Counted from the first letter of the stretch, positions 41,398 through 50,576 are shown. The stretch is 51,116 bases of DNA from Dactylosporangium siamense (GCF_016862795.1 NZ_BONQ01000103.1:1-51116), one strand, 5' to 3'. Program-made: numbers and translations. Notes: generated by a model from the letters alone, not told the origin.

Positions 41398-42150
41398 GTG
41401 GTGCAGACGCACGAACTGCTCGTCGACGGCGGTCGGCTGACCAAGCGGTACGTGTCGTGGTCGCGCGGGGAACACCGCCGGGAGTGGGCCGTGCTGTGCC
41501 GGGTGTACGCCCGGTATCCCGACCTGGTGCCCGAGCCGATCGCCGCCGACCTGGATGCCGACCCGCCCACCGTCAGCATGAGCCTGCTGCCGGGCACGCC
41601 GCTGACCGACGGCCTGGACACCGGTCAGCAGGCCGCGCTGGCCGCGTCGCTGCGCCGGCTGTGGTCGGTGCCGTGCGCTGACCTCCCTGCCCGCCGGGAC
41701 CACCCCGCCGAGCTGCACGCGCAGATGACGCAGTGGCTGGCGGGGCTGGACCTGCCCGGCGCGGCGGGCGAGGCCGCCCGCGCCGCCCGGTCCTTCCTGG
41801 CCGGGCTGCGCGTCGGCCCCGCCGGCAACACCGTGCTGGGCCACACCGACCCGAACCTCGCCAACTACCTGTGGGACGGGCAGCGGATCCGGATCGTCGA
41901 CTTCGAGGACGCCGGCCGGTCCGACCGCGAGTTCGAACTGGCTGACCTGGTCGAACACCTCTCCGCCCGGCGCGCCGACTGGACCGGGTTCCTCGCCATG
42001 TTCGACCTCGACGGCGACCGGCTGCTCGACGCGCGCCGGCTCTACGCCATCTTCTGGCTGCACCTGCTCCGCCCCGACGGGCCCGCCGAACGCCGGAACC
42101 CACCCGGCACCCTGGACCAGCAGGCCGAGCGGCTCCTCAACCTGCTCTGA
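41398..42150 (+). CDS. aminoglycoside phosphotransferase-like kinase
   Basis: A 250-residue APH-family kinase. A short N-lobe (GGRLTKRYVSWSRGEHRREWAVLCRVYARYPDLVPEPIAADLD) precedes the Brenner motif LGHTDPNLANYLWDGQRIRIVDFEDAG, which retains the catalytic Asp, the Asn and the metal Asp. The usual His of HGDLxxxN appears as GHTDPNLAN. It would phosphorylate a small molecule (antibiotic, choline or similar); the substrate is unknown. Two GTG codons in tandem at 41398 and 41401 are both possible starts. Its last 14 bases overlap the convergent PAS-domain gene. Confidence 0.75.
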   Translation: MVQTHELLVDGGRLTKRYVSWSRGEHRREWAVLCRVYARYPDLVPEPIAADLDADPPTVSMSLLPGTPLTDGLDTGQQAALAASLRRLWSVPCADLPARRDHPAELHAQMTQWLAGLDLPGAAGEAARAARSFLAGLRVGPAGNTVLGHTDPNLANYLWDGQRIRIVDFEDAGRSDREFELADLVEHLSARRADWTGFLAMFDLDGDRLLDARRLYAIFWLHLLRPDGPAERRNPPGTLDQQAERLLNLL

Positions 42151-44059
42151 TCATCGAGGGTCCGGCGAACCTGGTCAGCACCTCCCGCACGGTGTCGTCG
42201 AGCTGGCGGGCCTGCCGCGCGATCGTGTCGACGGCGAGGAGCCGCCGGTGCTCGTCGAGCTCCGGCCAGTGGCCGATGAGCAGGTCGGCGTGGTCGCGGA
42301 TGGTAGTGGCCGGTGTGCCGATCCGGTCGCCGAAGATGCCCATCAGATCGAGCTTGAGCCGGTCCGCGGACTCGAGGTCGCGGTTGCGGGCGGCGAGCTC
42401 GGCCGCCGCGGTGTCGCGGGCGTGCTCGGCGGCGCGGCGGGCGGTGGTGTCGGTGACGACGGCGATGACGTGGCTGGGCCGGCCGGCCGGGTCGCGGATG
42501 AGGGTGACGGTGGCCTCGATATCGACCCAGTGACCGCCGGTGTGGCGGAGCCGTCCCTGGTGGATGTACGCGTCGAGCTCGCCGGTGAAGAGGTCGGCGA
42601 TGCGGCGGCGGCTCTCGGCGAGGTCGTCCGGGTGCAGCATGTCGCGGTCGGTGCGGCCGGCGACCTGGTCGTGCGGGCAGCCGATCATGGCGGCGTAGGC
42701 GGGGTTGGCGTCGATGATCGTGCCGTCGAGGGACGTGATCACCTGGCCCGCGGCGCTGTTGGTGAACAGCGCCCGGAAGCGCTGCTCGCTGTCGGCGAGG
42801 GCCTGCTCGGCGGTGCGGGCGGCGGTGATGTCGGTGTTGACCTCGAGCACCTGGGCGGTGTCGTCGTGGTCGGTGCGGTGCAGCACCTGCCGGCTGAGCG
42901 TGGTGATGCCGGCGCCGGTGGCACTGATCTGCTCGACCTGACCCTCCCAGCGCCCGTCGCGCAGCAGCGCCGCCAGTTGCGCCTCGGCGTCGCTGCCGCG
43001 GTACGTGGTGCACAGCAGCCGTTGGGCCCGCCGGCCGGCCGCGGCGGGCAGGGGCCAGCCGTAGAGGCGTTCGGCGCCGTTGTTCCACCAGCGGATGGTG
43101 CCGTCGAGGTCGCGGACGATGATCGCGGCCGGGGCGAGGTCCAGCAGCTGCGCCTGCCGCCGCAGCTGCGCGTCGGCGGTCCGGCGGGCGGTGATGTCCT
43201 CGACCTGGTTGACGAAGTAGCGGGGCTGCCCGTCGGCGGCACGCACCACGGCGACCCGGACCGACACCCAGATGGTGTGGCCGTCCTTGTGCACGTATCG
43301 GCGTTCGGCGGTGAGGGTGTCCCGCTCGCCGCTGATGAGCTGCCGGGTGTAGGCCGTGGTGGAGCCGACGTCGTCGGGGTGCTGCAGGTCGCGGAAGGTC
43401 ATCGCGGTGAGTTCGGCGGTGGCGTACCCGGTGATCGCCGTCATCGCCGGGTTGGCGCGCAGGTAGCGGCCGAAGGTGTCGGGCTCGGTGCTGACCAGGG
43501 TGAGGCCGAGCGGTGAGTTGTCGAACGTGAGCCGGAACTGGTCCTCGCTGCGCTGCCGCTCGGTCTCGGCGGCGAGCCCGGCGTTGACCCGGGACTGCCG
43601 GCGCCGCTCGAACACCGCGACGACGACCGAGGCGGCGTCCTCCAGCAGCCGCACCTGCTCGCGGGACAGGTGCCGGGGCACGGCGTCGAACACGCACAGG
43701 GTGCCCAGCACGGCGCCGCCCGGCGTGATCAGCGGCACCGAGGCGTAGAAGCGGATCGTGCCGGCGGCCGGCTTGTCGCGGTAGTCCGGGTGCAGGCTCG
43801 CGTCCCGGGTCCAGACGGTCCGGCCCTCCAGGAACCGCACCGCGCACATCGAGTCCGCCCGCGGCGAGTCGCCGCCGACGAACCCGACCGTGGTCAGCTG
43901 GTGCTGGCGGCGCTCGTCGATGAGGTTCAGGGTCGCGGTCGGCACCCCGGCGACCGCCGCCGCGAGCCGCACCAGGGCCGGCAGCTCGGCCCCGGCCGGC
44001 ACGTCCAGCAGCCGGTACTCGTGCAGTTCGGCGATGCGGGCCTGCTCGGATGCGTCCAT
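42137..44059 (-). CDS. GAF-PAS-PAS-PAS protein with degenerate histidine-kinase dimerisation domain
   Basis: A 640-residue soluble sensor protein. Domains in order: GAF (about 15-160, LPALVRLAAAVAGVPTATLNLIDERRQHQLTTVG), PAS1 (about 175-290), PAS2 (about 300-415), PAS3 (about 425-545, SEQRFRALFTNSAAGQVITSLDGTIIDANPAYAAMIG), then a coiled coil ending ESADRLKLDLMGIFGDRIGTPATTIRDHADLL. That last segment aligns with the H-box of histidine kinases (ADRLKSDFxxxxSHELRTPLTxI), but the phospho-acceptor His is Asp and no ATPase domain follows. It is probably a signalling scaffold or regulatory partner. Three to four copies of the box-like ...DITAARTAE... linker separate the PAS domains. Confidence 0.78.
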   Translation of the reverse strand: MDASEQARIAELHEYRLLDVPAGAELPALVRLAAAVAGVPTATLNLIDERRQHQLTTVGFVGGDSPRADSMCAVRFLEGRTVWTRDASLHPDYRDKPAAGTIRFYASVPLITPGGAVLGTLCVFDAVPRHLSREQVRLLEDAASVVVAVFERRRQSRVNAGLAAETERQRSEDQFRLTFDNSPLGLTLVSTEPDTFGRYLRANPAMTAITGYATAELTAMTFRDLQHPDDVGSTTAYTRQLISGERDTLTAERRYVHKDGHTIWVSVRVAVVRAADGQPRYFVNQVEDITARRTADAQLRRQAQLLDLAPAAIIVRDLDGTIRWWNNGAERLYGWPLPAAAGRRAQRLLCTTYRGSDAEAQLAALLRDGRWEGQVEQISATGAGITTLSRQVLHRTDHDDTAQVLEVNTDITAARTAEQALADSEQRFRALFTNSAAGQVITSLDGTIIDANPAYAAMIGCPHDQVAGRTDRDMLHPDDLAESRRRIADLFTGELDAYIHQGRLRHTGGHWVDIEATVTLIRDPAGRPSHVIAVVTDTTARRAAEHARDTAAAELAARNRDLESADRLKLDLMGIFGDRIGTPATTIRDHADLLIGHWPELDEHRRLLAVDTIARQARQLDDTVREVLTRFAGPSMIRAG

Positions 44060-44172
44060 CGCTCCTCGGATTCAGCCGGGCTGAGCCGGCCCCACAGTCC
44101 GACGCCCACCTCAACCCGATCGGCGCCCTCGGCGCGGACCTGAGCGGATTGCGGGGCGGATCTGGATTCCAG

Positions 44173-44205
44173 GAATGGAAAGAGGAGCACCCACTCCTTC
44201 CATTC
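44173..44205. repeat. imperfect inverted repeat upstream of helR
   Basis: GAATGGA...AGGAG and CTCCTTCCATTC form a 12-bp stem with a 3-base bulge and a short loop, about 20 bases upstream of the rifamycin-associated element and close to a GTATAC box. It could be an operator or a terminator for upstream transcription. Confidence 0.45.
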
Positions 44206-44224
44206 TTAACGTATACCGTGTCCC

Positions 44225-44243
44225 GGGGCTTGTGGCAAGACCC
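44225..44243 (+). promoter_or_regulatory. rifamycin-associated element (RAE)
   Basis: GGGGCTTGTGGCAAGACCC is a 19-bp inverted repeat that agrees with the published RAE of actinomycete rifamycin-inducible genes (GGGGCTTGC/GCAAG-CCC type). It ends 45 bases before the start of the HelR-like gene. RAE sites confer induction by rifamycins; that is established for other species, not shown here. Confidence 0.82.
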
Positions 44244-44288
44244 GGGTCGTGGCGCAGAATCGCTCCTCGAACGATCGGAGCTGATGAC

Positions 44289-46421
44289 GTGAATTCGCTG
44301 ACCACCAGTGCGTTCGACCTTCCCGACCACCTGACCCCGAAAGCGGACCCGGCGCTGATCGCCGGTGACGAGCGGCATTTCGCGGCCATCGCGGAGAGCC
44401 TCGAGCAGTCGATCGCCGAGCTGTCCGACCGCCTCGACGCCGAACGGATGGCGCCCGGCGGCATCGGTGAGGCGGCGATGAACCGGGACCAGGAGATTCA
44501 CCGGCTCACCGCCCGCCTGCGGGCGCTGCGCCGCTTCGGGCTGGACCTGTGCCTCGGGCGCATCGTCGGCGCGGACGGCGAACCCGTCTACGTCGGCCGG
44601 CTCGGGCTCACCGACGGTTCCGGTCGCCGGCTGCTGCTGGACTGGCGCTCGCCCGCCGCTGAGCCGTTCTTCGGCGCGACCCACGCCAACCCGATGGGTC
44701 TGGCCAGCCGCCGCCGGTACCGGTGGACCCGCGGCCGGATCAGTGACTACTGGGACGAGGTGTTCACCGCCGACGGCCTGGAGGGGCACGCCGCGCTGGA
44801 CGACCAGTCCGCGTTCATCGCCAGCCTGGGCGGCAACCGGTCGGCCCGGATGCGCGACGTGCTCGGCACCATCCAGGCCGACCAGGACGCGATCATCCGC
44901 GCCGGATCCGCCGGCGCGCTCGTCGTCGACGGCGGTCCGGGCACCGGCAAGACCGTCGTCGCGCTGCACCGCACCGCGTACCTGCTGTACGCCGACCCTC
45001 GCCTCGGGCACCGCCGGGGCGGTGTGCTGTTCGTCGGGCCGCACCAGCCGTACCTGGCCTACGTCGCCGACGTCCTGCCCAGCCTCGGCGAGGAGGGGGT
45101 GCAGACCTGCACGGTGCGGGACCTCGTCGCCGAGGGCGCGACGGCGGTGCCGGAGACCGACCCGGAGGTGGCCCGCTTGAAGTCGTCGGCGGACCTGGTG
45201 GGCGCGGTCGAGGCGGCCGTCCGGTTCTACGAGCGGCCGCCGGCGAAGGGGATGGCGGTCGAGACGGACCAGGACGAGCTGTGGCTGAGCGCCGAGGACT
45301 GGGCCGAGGCGTTCGAGGCGGTGGACCCCGGCACGCCGCACAACGAGGCGCGCGACCAGATCCTTTCGGAACTGCTCGAGATCCTGGCGGCCAAGCACGA
45401 CGGCGACGTGCCGGACGAGCGGCTGCGCACGTCGCTGCTGCGCAACCGGGAGCTGACCGCGGCGCTGCACCGGGCCTGGCCGCTGATCGAGGCGGCCGAC
45501 CTCGTCGGTGACCTGTGGTCGGTCCCCGCCTATCTGCGCCGGTGCGCGCCCTGGCTCGGGCCCGACGAGGTGCTGCAGCTGCAGCGGCTCGACGCGCAAG
45601 CCTGGACGGTGTCGGACCTTCCGTGGCTGGACGCGGCCCGGCAGCGGCTCGGCGACCCGGAGGCGTCCCGGCGGCAGCACCAGCGCGACGCCGCCCTCGC
45701 CGCCGAGCGCGAGCAGCGGGCCAGGGTCGTGGACGACCTCAGCGCGGTCCTCGACGACGACTACGGGGTCGGCCTGGTGACGATGCTGCGACACGAGGGC
45801 TGGAACGACACCCTCGTCGACCAGGCGGCCCAGCCCGGCACCACGCCGGACCTGCTGGCCGGCCCGTTCGCGCACATCGTCGTGGACGAGGCACAGGAGC
45901 TGACCGACGCGGAGTGGCAGATGCTGCTGCTGCGCTGCCCGTCGCGGAGCTTCACGATCGTGGGGGACCGGGCCCAGGCCAGGCACGGCTTCACCGAGTC
46001 GTGGCGGGAGCGGCTCGAGCGGATCGGCCTCAACCGGATCGACCTGGCGGCGCTGACCGTCAACTACCGCACGCCGGCGGAGGTCATGGCGGAGGCGGAG
46101 CCGGTCATCCGGGCCGCGATCCCCGACGCCAACGTGCCGACCTCCATCCGCAGCAGCGGCATCCCCGTCACGCACGGATCCGTGTCTGAGCTCGGCGCGA
46201 TCCTGGACACCTGGCTCGCCGCACACGCCGAGGGGATCGCATGCGTGATCGGCGACCCCACGTTCCAGGCCACGGACCGGGTGCGGTCGTTGACCCCCGA
46301 ACTGTCGAAGGGTCTCGAGTTCGACCTGGTCGTCTTCATCGACGGTCCCTGGAGCGCCGTCGACCGGTACGTCGCCATGACCCGCGCCACACAACACCTG
46401 GTGATTCTCACGCGCGGGTAG
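44289..46421 (+). CDS. helR: HelR-like RNA polymerase recycling ATPase
   Basis: A 710-residue superfamily 1 helicase-like ATPase of the HelD/HelR group. The N-terminus LTTSAFDLPDHLTPKADPALIAGDERHFAAIAESLEQSIAELSDRLDAERMAPGGIGEAAMNRDQEIHRL is characteristic of HelR and includes the loop thought to enter the polymerase channel. Motifs include Walker A GGPGTGKTVVALHR, VDEAQELTDAEWQMLLLR (motif II), SFTIVGDRAQARHG (III), VNYRTPAEVM (IV) and a final VAMTRATQHLVIL (VI). HelR removes rifamycin-stalled RNA polymerase from DNA and so gives resistance. GGAG lies 9 bases before the GTG. The upstream RAE predicts rifamycin induction. Confidence 0.88.
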   Translation: MNSLTTSAFDLPDHLTPKADPALIAGDERHFAAIAESLEQSIAELSDRLDAERMAPGGIGEAAMNRDQEIHRLTARLRALRRFGLDLCLGRIVGADGEPVYVGRLGLTDGSGRRLLLDWRSPAAEPFFGATHANPMGLASRRRYRWTRGRISDYWDEVFTADGLEGHAALDDQSAFIASLGGNRSARMRDVLGTIQADQDAIIRAGSAGALVVDGGPGTGKTVVALHRTAYLLYADPRLGHRRGGVLFVGPHQPYLAYVADVLPSLGEEGVQTCTVRDLVAEGATAVPETDPEVARLKSSADLVGAVEAAVRFYERPPAKGMAVETDQDELWLSAEDWAEAFEAVDPGTPHNEARDQILSELLEILAAKHDGDVPDERLRTSLLRNRELTAALHRAWPLIEAADLVGDLWSVPAYLRRCAPWLGPDEVLQLQRLDAQAWTVSDLPWLDAARQRLGDPEASRRQHQRDAALAAEREQRARVVDDLSAVLDDDYGVGLVTMLRHEGWNDTLVDQAAQPGTTPDLLAGPFAHIVVDEAQELTDAEWQMLLLRCPSRSFTIVGDRAQARHGFTESWRERLERIGLNRIDLAALTVNYRTPAEVMAEAEPVIRAAIPDANVPTSIRSSGIPVTHGSVSELGAILDTWLAAHAEGIACVIGDPTFQATDRVRSLTPELSKGLEFDLVVFIDGPWSAVDRYVAMTRATQHLVILTRG

Positions 46422-46462
46422 ACCTCAACCAATGTCGAGGTCGTACGGTGTCCGGTGTGAGC

Positions 46463-48340
46463 ATGGAGAGCACCGCCTGGAGCCAGATGTACCAAGCGAT
46501 CCACGCGCAGCAGGAGAAACGGCCGTTCTCGGTCGCCACCCTGCGGCGCATCGGAGCGTTCGCCCGTCCGCACCGGGCCCGGCTCGCCGGGTTCCTGTCG
46601 CTGAGCGTCGTCACGGCGCTCCTGGCCGTCGCCACGCCGGTGCTCGCCGGCCGGGTCGTCGACGCGATCGTCGGCGGCGGCTCCCGCGACACCGTGGTGA
46701 CCCTCGCGGTGCTCATCGCGGTCATCGCGCTCGTCGAGGCAGGGGTCGGGCTGCTCGCCCGGCTCCTGTCGGCGAAGATCGGCGAGGGGCTGATCCTCGA
46801 CCTGCGGACCGCGGTCTTCGACCACGTGCAGCGCATGCCGGTGGCATTCTTCACCCGGACCCGCACCGGCGCGCTCGTCAGCCGCCTCAACAACGACGTC
46901 ATCGGCGCGCAGCGCGCGTTCAGCGGCACGCTGTCCGGGGTCGTCAGCAACCTGGTCACGCTGTCGCTGACGTTCGCGGTGATGGTGAGCCTGTCCTGGC
47001 AGATCACGCTGCTCGCGTTGCTGCTGCTGCCGGTGTTCGTGCTGCCGGCGCGGCGGATGGGGACCCGTCTCGCCCGCCTCCAGCGGGAGGCCGCCATGCA
47101 CAACTCGGCGATGAGCACGCAGATGACGGAACGGTTCTCCGCGCCGGGCGCGACCCTGGTGAAGCTGTTCGGCCGGCCGGCGGACGAGTCGACGGAGTTC
47201 GCCGAGCGGGCCGGCCGGGTCCGCGACATCGGCGTCCGCACGGCGATGAACCAGACCGTCTTCATCACCGCCCTGACGCTGGTCTCCTCGCTCGCCCTGG
47301 CCCTGGTGTACGGCGTCGGCGGCGTCGCCGCGCTGCGCGGCAGCCTGGACGCGGGCGCGGTGGTGGCGCTGGCGCTGCTGCTGACCCGCCTGTACGCCCC
47401 GCTGACCGCCCTCGCGAGCGCCCGGGTCGAGGTGATGAGCGCCCTGGTCAGCTTCGAACGGGTCTTCGAGATCCTCGACCTGCGCCCGCTCGTCGCGGAG
47501 AAGCCCGACGCCCGCACGGTCCCCGCCGGCCCCGTCTCGGTGGAGTTCGACTCGGTCCGCTTCGGCTACCCGGCCGCGGACAAGGTGTCCCTCGCCTCCC
47601 TCGAGGAGGTCGCGACCCTCGACACCCGGGGCGGCGTCGAAGTCCTCCACGACGTCTCGTTCACCGCCGCGCCGGGCCAGATGATCGCCCTGGTCGGCTC
47701 GTCCGGCGCGGGCAAGTCGACGATCGCGCAGCTGCTGCCCCGCCTGTACGACGTCGACAGCGGCGCCGTCCGCCTCGCCGGTGTCGACGTGCGGGACCTG
47801 TCCGCCGACTCGATCCGGGCCACCCTCGGCATGGTCACCCAGGACGGGCACCTGTTCCACGAGTCCGTCCGCGCCAACCTGCTGCTCGCCCGCCCCTCGG
47901 CGAGCGAGGAGGAGCTGTGGACGGTGCTGCGCCGGGCCCGCCTCGAAGACCTGGTCGCCGCGCTGCCCGACGGCCTCGACACCGTCGTCGGTGAGCGCGG
48001 CTACCGCCTCTCCGGCGGGGAGCGGCAGCGCCTCACGATCGCCCGGCTGCTCCTGGCCGGCCAGCAGGTCGTCGTGCTGGACGAGGCCACCGCACATCTG
48101 GACTCGACGTCGGAGGCGGCGGTGCAGGCGGCGCTGGCCGAGGCGCTCGCCGGCCGGACCGCGGTCGTCATCGCGCACCGCCTGTCCACGGTCCGCGCCG
48201 CCGATCTCATCCTCGTGGTCGAGGCGGGCCGGATCGTGGAACGCGGCACCCACACCGAGCTGCTCGCCGTCGGCGGCCGGTACGCCGAGCTGTACCACAC
48301 CCAGTTCGCCCCGGCCGACGAACCGGTCCAGGTGTCCTGA
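46463..48340 (+). CDS. ABC exporter, fused membrane and ATPase domains
   Basis: A 625-residue MsbA-like half-transporter. Six transmembrane helices (about residues 45-330) precede a nucleotide-binding domain with Walker A VGSSGAGKSTIAQLL, the Q-loop TQDGHLF, signature LSGGERQRL, Walker B VVVLDEATAHLD and H-loop IAHRLSTV. An insertion is seen between the first strands (FGYPAADKVSLASLEEVATLDTRGGVEVL). All catalytic residues are present, so a homodimer should be active. It exports lipid, drug or peptide; adjacency to helR 41 bases upstream suggests drug export (inference). The start is taken at ATG 46463; GTG codons at 46457 and 46448 are alternatives. Confidence 0.84.
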   Translation: MESTAWSQMYQAIHAQQEKRPFSVATLRRIGAFARPHRARLAGFLSLSVVTALLAVATPVLAGRVVDAIVGGGSRDTVVTLAVLIAVIALVEAGVGLLARLLSAKIGEGLILDLRTAVFDHVQRMPVAFFTRTRTGALVSRLNNDVIGAQRAFSGTLSGVVSNLVTLSLTFAVMVSLSWQITLLALLLLPVFVLPARRMGTRLARLQREAAMHNSAMSTQMTERFSAPGATLVKLFGRPADESTEFAERAGRVRDIGVRTAMNQTVFITALTLVSSLALALVYGVGGVAALRGSLDAGAVVALALLLTRLYAPLTALASARVEVMSALVSFERVFEILDLRPLVAEKPDARTVPAGPVSVEFDSVRFGYPAADKVSLASLEEVATLDTRGGVEVLHDVSFTAAPGQMIALVGSSGAGKSTIAQLLPRLYDVDSGAVRLAGVDVRDLSADSIRATLGMVTQDGHLFHESVRANLLLARPSASEEELWTVLRRARLEDLVAALPDGLDTVVGERGYRLSGGERQRLTIARLLLAGQQVVVLDEATAHLDSTSEAAVQAALAEALAGRTAVVIAHRLSTVRAADLILVVEAGRIVERGTHTELLAVGGRYAELYHTQFAPADEPVQVS

Positions 48341-48389
48341 CGGAGGTTCAGAGATCGCCCACGTGGAACGGTCCGGATATGTTGGGGGC

Positions 48390-49874
48390 GTGTCGCAGGC
48401 ATTCACTCGGGGGCAGAAGAGCCCGCTGTCGGCCCTCACCACGGCCGACGACCTCTACGTGGGCATCTTCCTGGACGCGCCGGGGCTGACCTGGGACGTG
48501 TCGTGCTTCGGGCTGGACGCCGGCAACAAGCTGTCCGACGACGCGTACTTCGTCTTCTTCAACCAGCCGGCGTCGCCGGAGGGCGCGATCCGGCAGCTCG
48601 GCCCGCAGCAGGGCGACACCGACTCGTTCCGGGCCGTGCTGAGCAAGGTGCCGGAGAAGATCGCCAAGCTGTCGTTCTGCGCGGCGATCGAGGGTGCGGG
48701 CACCGCGAGCCGGCTGCGGTCCGGCTACGTGCGGCTGGTCGCGGGCGGGCAGGAGGTGATGCGGTACAGCTTCACCGGCGCCGACTTCGGCGCGGAGCGG
48801 GCGATCATCATCTGCGACCTGTACCGCAAGGGTGTGTGGCGGGCGGGTGCGGTCGGGCAGGGGTTCGCCGGTGGTCTGGCCGACCTGATCCGCTCCTACG
48901 GCGGCACCGTCGACGACGAGCCGGCACCGGCCGCGCCGGCTCCGGCCGCGCCGGTGGGTGCGGCGCCGGGCTTCGCGCCGCCGCCAGGACCTCCGGCCGC
49001 GCCGCCGCCAGGACCTCGGCCCGGACCGCCGCAGCCGGGCTTCGGCCCGCCGCCGCAGTCCGGATACCCGCCGCAGCAACCGGGGTACCCACCGGCGCAG
49101 CCTGGCTTTGCGCCGCAGCCCGCGTACCCGCCGCAGCCGGGGTATCCGCAGCAGCCGGGGTATCCGCAGCAGCCGCCGGTGCAGGGTGCGCCGCCACCCG
49201 GGCAGGGTGAGCGGGTCCAGCCGGGTGCCATGGTCAGCCTGCAGAAGTACCGGGAGGTGCCGGCGACCGGGCGGTGGACGAAGCAGAGCAGCAAGATGGT
49301 GAAGGTGACGCTCGGCCCGGAGTTCCACGCCCGCCGCGGGTCGATGGTCGCCTACCAGGGTGACGTCGAGTTCATCTACAAGGGCTCCGGCGGTCTGCGG
49401 GCGATGTTCGAGGGCTCCGTCACCGGGCAGGGCCTCAAGCTCATGACGTGCAAGGGCCAGGGCGAGGTGTTCATCGCGGAGAACGCCACCGACCTGCACA
49501 TCGTCGAGCTGCAGGGCAACTCGCTGTGCATCAACGCCAACAACGTCCTCGCCTTCGACGCCACCCTGCGGACGGAGATCCAACGCATCGAGAGCCCGGG
49601 CATCCCCGGCGGCGGCGTGTTCCATCTCGTCGTGTCCGGCCAGGGGTCGGTCGTGGTCATGACGCGGGGCACGCCGGTGACGCTGCTGTGCCAGGGGCCG
49701 ACGTTCGCCGACATCGCCGCCGTGGTCGCCTGGACCACGGGAATGCGGGTCTCGGTGTCGACCCAGGTCAGGGTCTCCCGGCAGGTGTACACGGGCGGCC
49801 CGGCCGAAGGCCTCGCCCTGCAGTTCATGGGGTTGCAGGGCCATTTCGTCGTGGTCCAACCCTACGAGGTCTGA
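48390..49874 (+). CDS. TerD-AIM24 fusion protein
   Basis: A 494-residue protein. Residues about 1-170 form a TerD-type domain (ADDLYVGIFLDAPGLTWDVSCFGLDAGNKLSDDAYFVFFNQPASPEGAIRQLG..., AIIICDLYRKGVWRAGAVGQGFAGGLADLIRSYGG). A 100-residue Pro/Gln/Gly/Tyr-rich low-complexity linker follows (repeats such as PGYPQQPGYPQQP). The C-terminal part is an AIM24-like beta-sandwich (MVSLQKYREVPATGRWTKQSSKMVKVTL..., DLHIVELQGNSLCINANNVLAFDATLRTEIQRI). TerD proteins bind calcium in tellurite/stress-resistance systems; the fusion presumably tethers both at a membrane or complex. GTG start. Confidence 0.85.
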   Translation: MSQAFTRGQKSPLSALTTADDLYVGIFLDAPGLTWDVSCFGLDAGNKLSDDAYFVFFNQPASPEGAIRQLGPQQGDTDSFRAVLSKVPEKIAKLSFCAAIEGAGTASRLRSGYVRLVAGGQEVMRYSFTGADFGAERAIIICDLYRKGVWRAGAVGQGFAGGLADLIRSYGGTVDDEPAPAAPAPAAPVGAAPGFAPPPGPPAAPPPGPRPGPPQPGFGPPPQSGYPPQQPGYPPAQPGFAPQPAYPPQPGYPQQPGYPQQPPVQGAPPPGQGERVQPGAMVSLQKYREVPATGRWTKQSSKMVKVTLGPEFHARRGSMVAYQGDVEFIYKGSGGLRAMFEGSVTGQGLKLMTCKGQGEVFIAENATDLHIVELQGNSLCINANNVLAFDATLRTEIQRIESPGIPGGGVFHLVVSGQGSVVVMTRGTPVTLLCQGPTFADIAAVVAWTTGMRVSVSTQVRVSRQVYTGGPAEGLALQFMGLQGHFVVVQPYEV

Positions 49875-49983
49875 AATTCATGCGGCGCGTCTGCCAACCC
49901 TCCCAGCGGACGTTCAGGGTGGCGGAGCATGATGGCTTACTGAGAGCGGGCTGTGCCCGTGCCCGGCAATACCTGGAGGATTC

Positions 49984-50559
49984 ATGGGAGTCAGCCTCAC
50001 CAAGGGCGGCAACGTCAGTCTGACCAAGGCCGCGCCTGGCCTGACCAACGTCAACGTCGGTCTCGGCTGGGATGTCCGCACCACCACTGGTGCGGACTTT
50101 GACCTCGACGCCAGCGCACTGCTGCTCGGCGCCGATGGCAAGGTCCTCAGCGACCAGCACTTCGTGTTCTTCAACAACCTCAAGTCGCCCGACGGCTCGG
50201 TCGAGCACACCGGTGACAACCTCACCGGTGAGGGTGAAGGCGACGACGAGATGATCAAGGTCAACCTCGGCGCGCTCGGCCCCGAGGTCGACAAGATCGT
50301 GTTCCCGGTCTCGATCCACGACGCCGACGCCCGTGGCCAGTCGTTCGGGCAGATCACCAACGCCTTCATCCGGGTGGTCAACGCGGCCGACAACAACGAG
50401 CTGACCCGCTACGACCTGACCGAGGACTACTCGACGGAGACCGCGCTGGTCTTCGGCGAGCTGTACCGCAACGGCGCCGAGTGGAAGTTCCGCGCCGTCG
50501 GCCAGGGCTACGCCTCGGGCCTGGCCGGCATCGCCAAGGACTACGGCGTCAACGTGTAG
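49984..50559 (+). CDS. terD: TerD family stress protein
   Basis: A 191-residue canonical TerD/TerE-type calcium-binding protein: [95 protein letters not shown]. The acidic loops ([16 protein letters not shown]) are the calcium-binding sites. It is cytosolic and associated with tellurite and general stress resistance. AGG/GGAGG in CTGGAGGATTC precedes the ATG, and the terminator hairpin follows. It lies 109 bases after the TerD-AIM24 gene; a separate promoter is possible. Confidence 0.92.
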   Translation: MGVSLTKGGNVSLTKAAPGLTNVNVGLGWDVRTTTGADFDLDASALLLGADGKVLSDQHFVFFNNLKSPDGSVEHTGDNLTGEGEGDDEMIKVNLGALGPEVDKIVFPVSIHDADARGQSFGQITNAFIRVVNAADNNELTRYDLTEDYSTETALVFGELYRNGAEWKFRAVGQGYASGLAGIAKDYGVNV

Positions 50560-50576
50560 CAACCGGTGGACGACGA

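Noticed and set aside
44175-44288. Earlier ATG for helR at 44175
   Set aside because: It would place the rifamycin-associated element inside the coding sequence, and the added residues do not match the HelR N-terminus.
42042-46397. A 1451-codon open frame on the minus strand
   Set aside because: Composed of Arg/Pro/Gly/Ala-rich sequence opposite helR and in a shifted frame of the PAS gene; typical of high-G+C DNA where antisense frames stay open.
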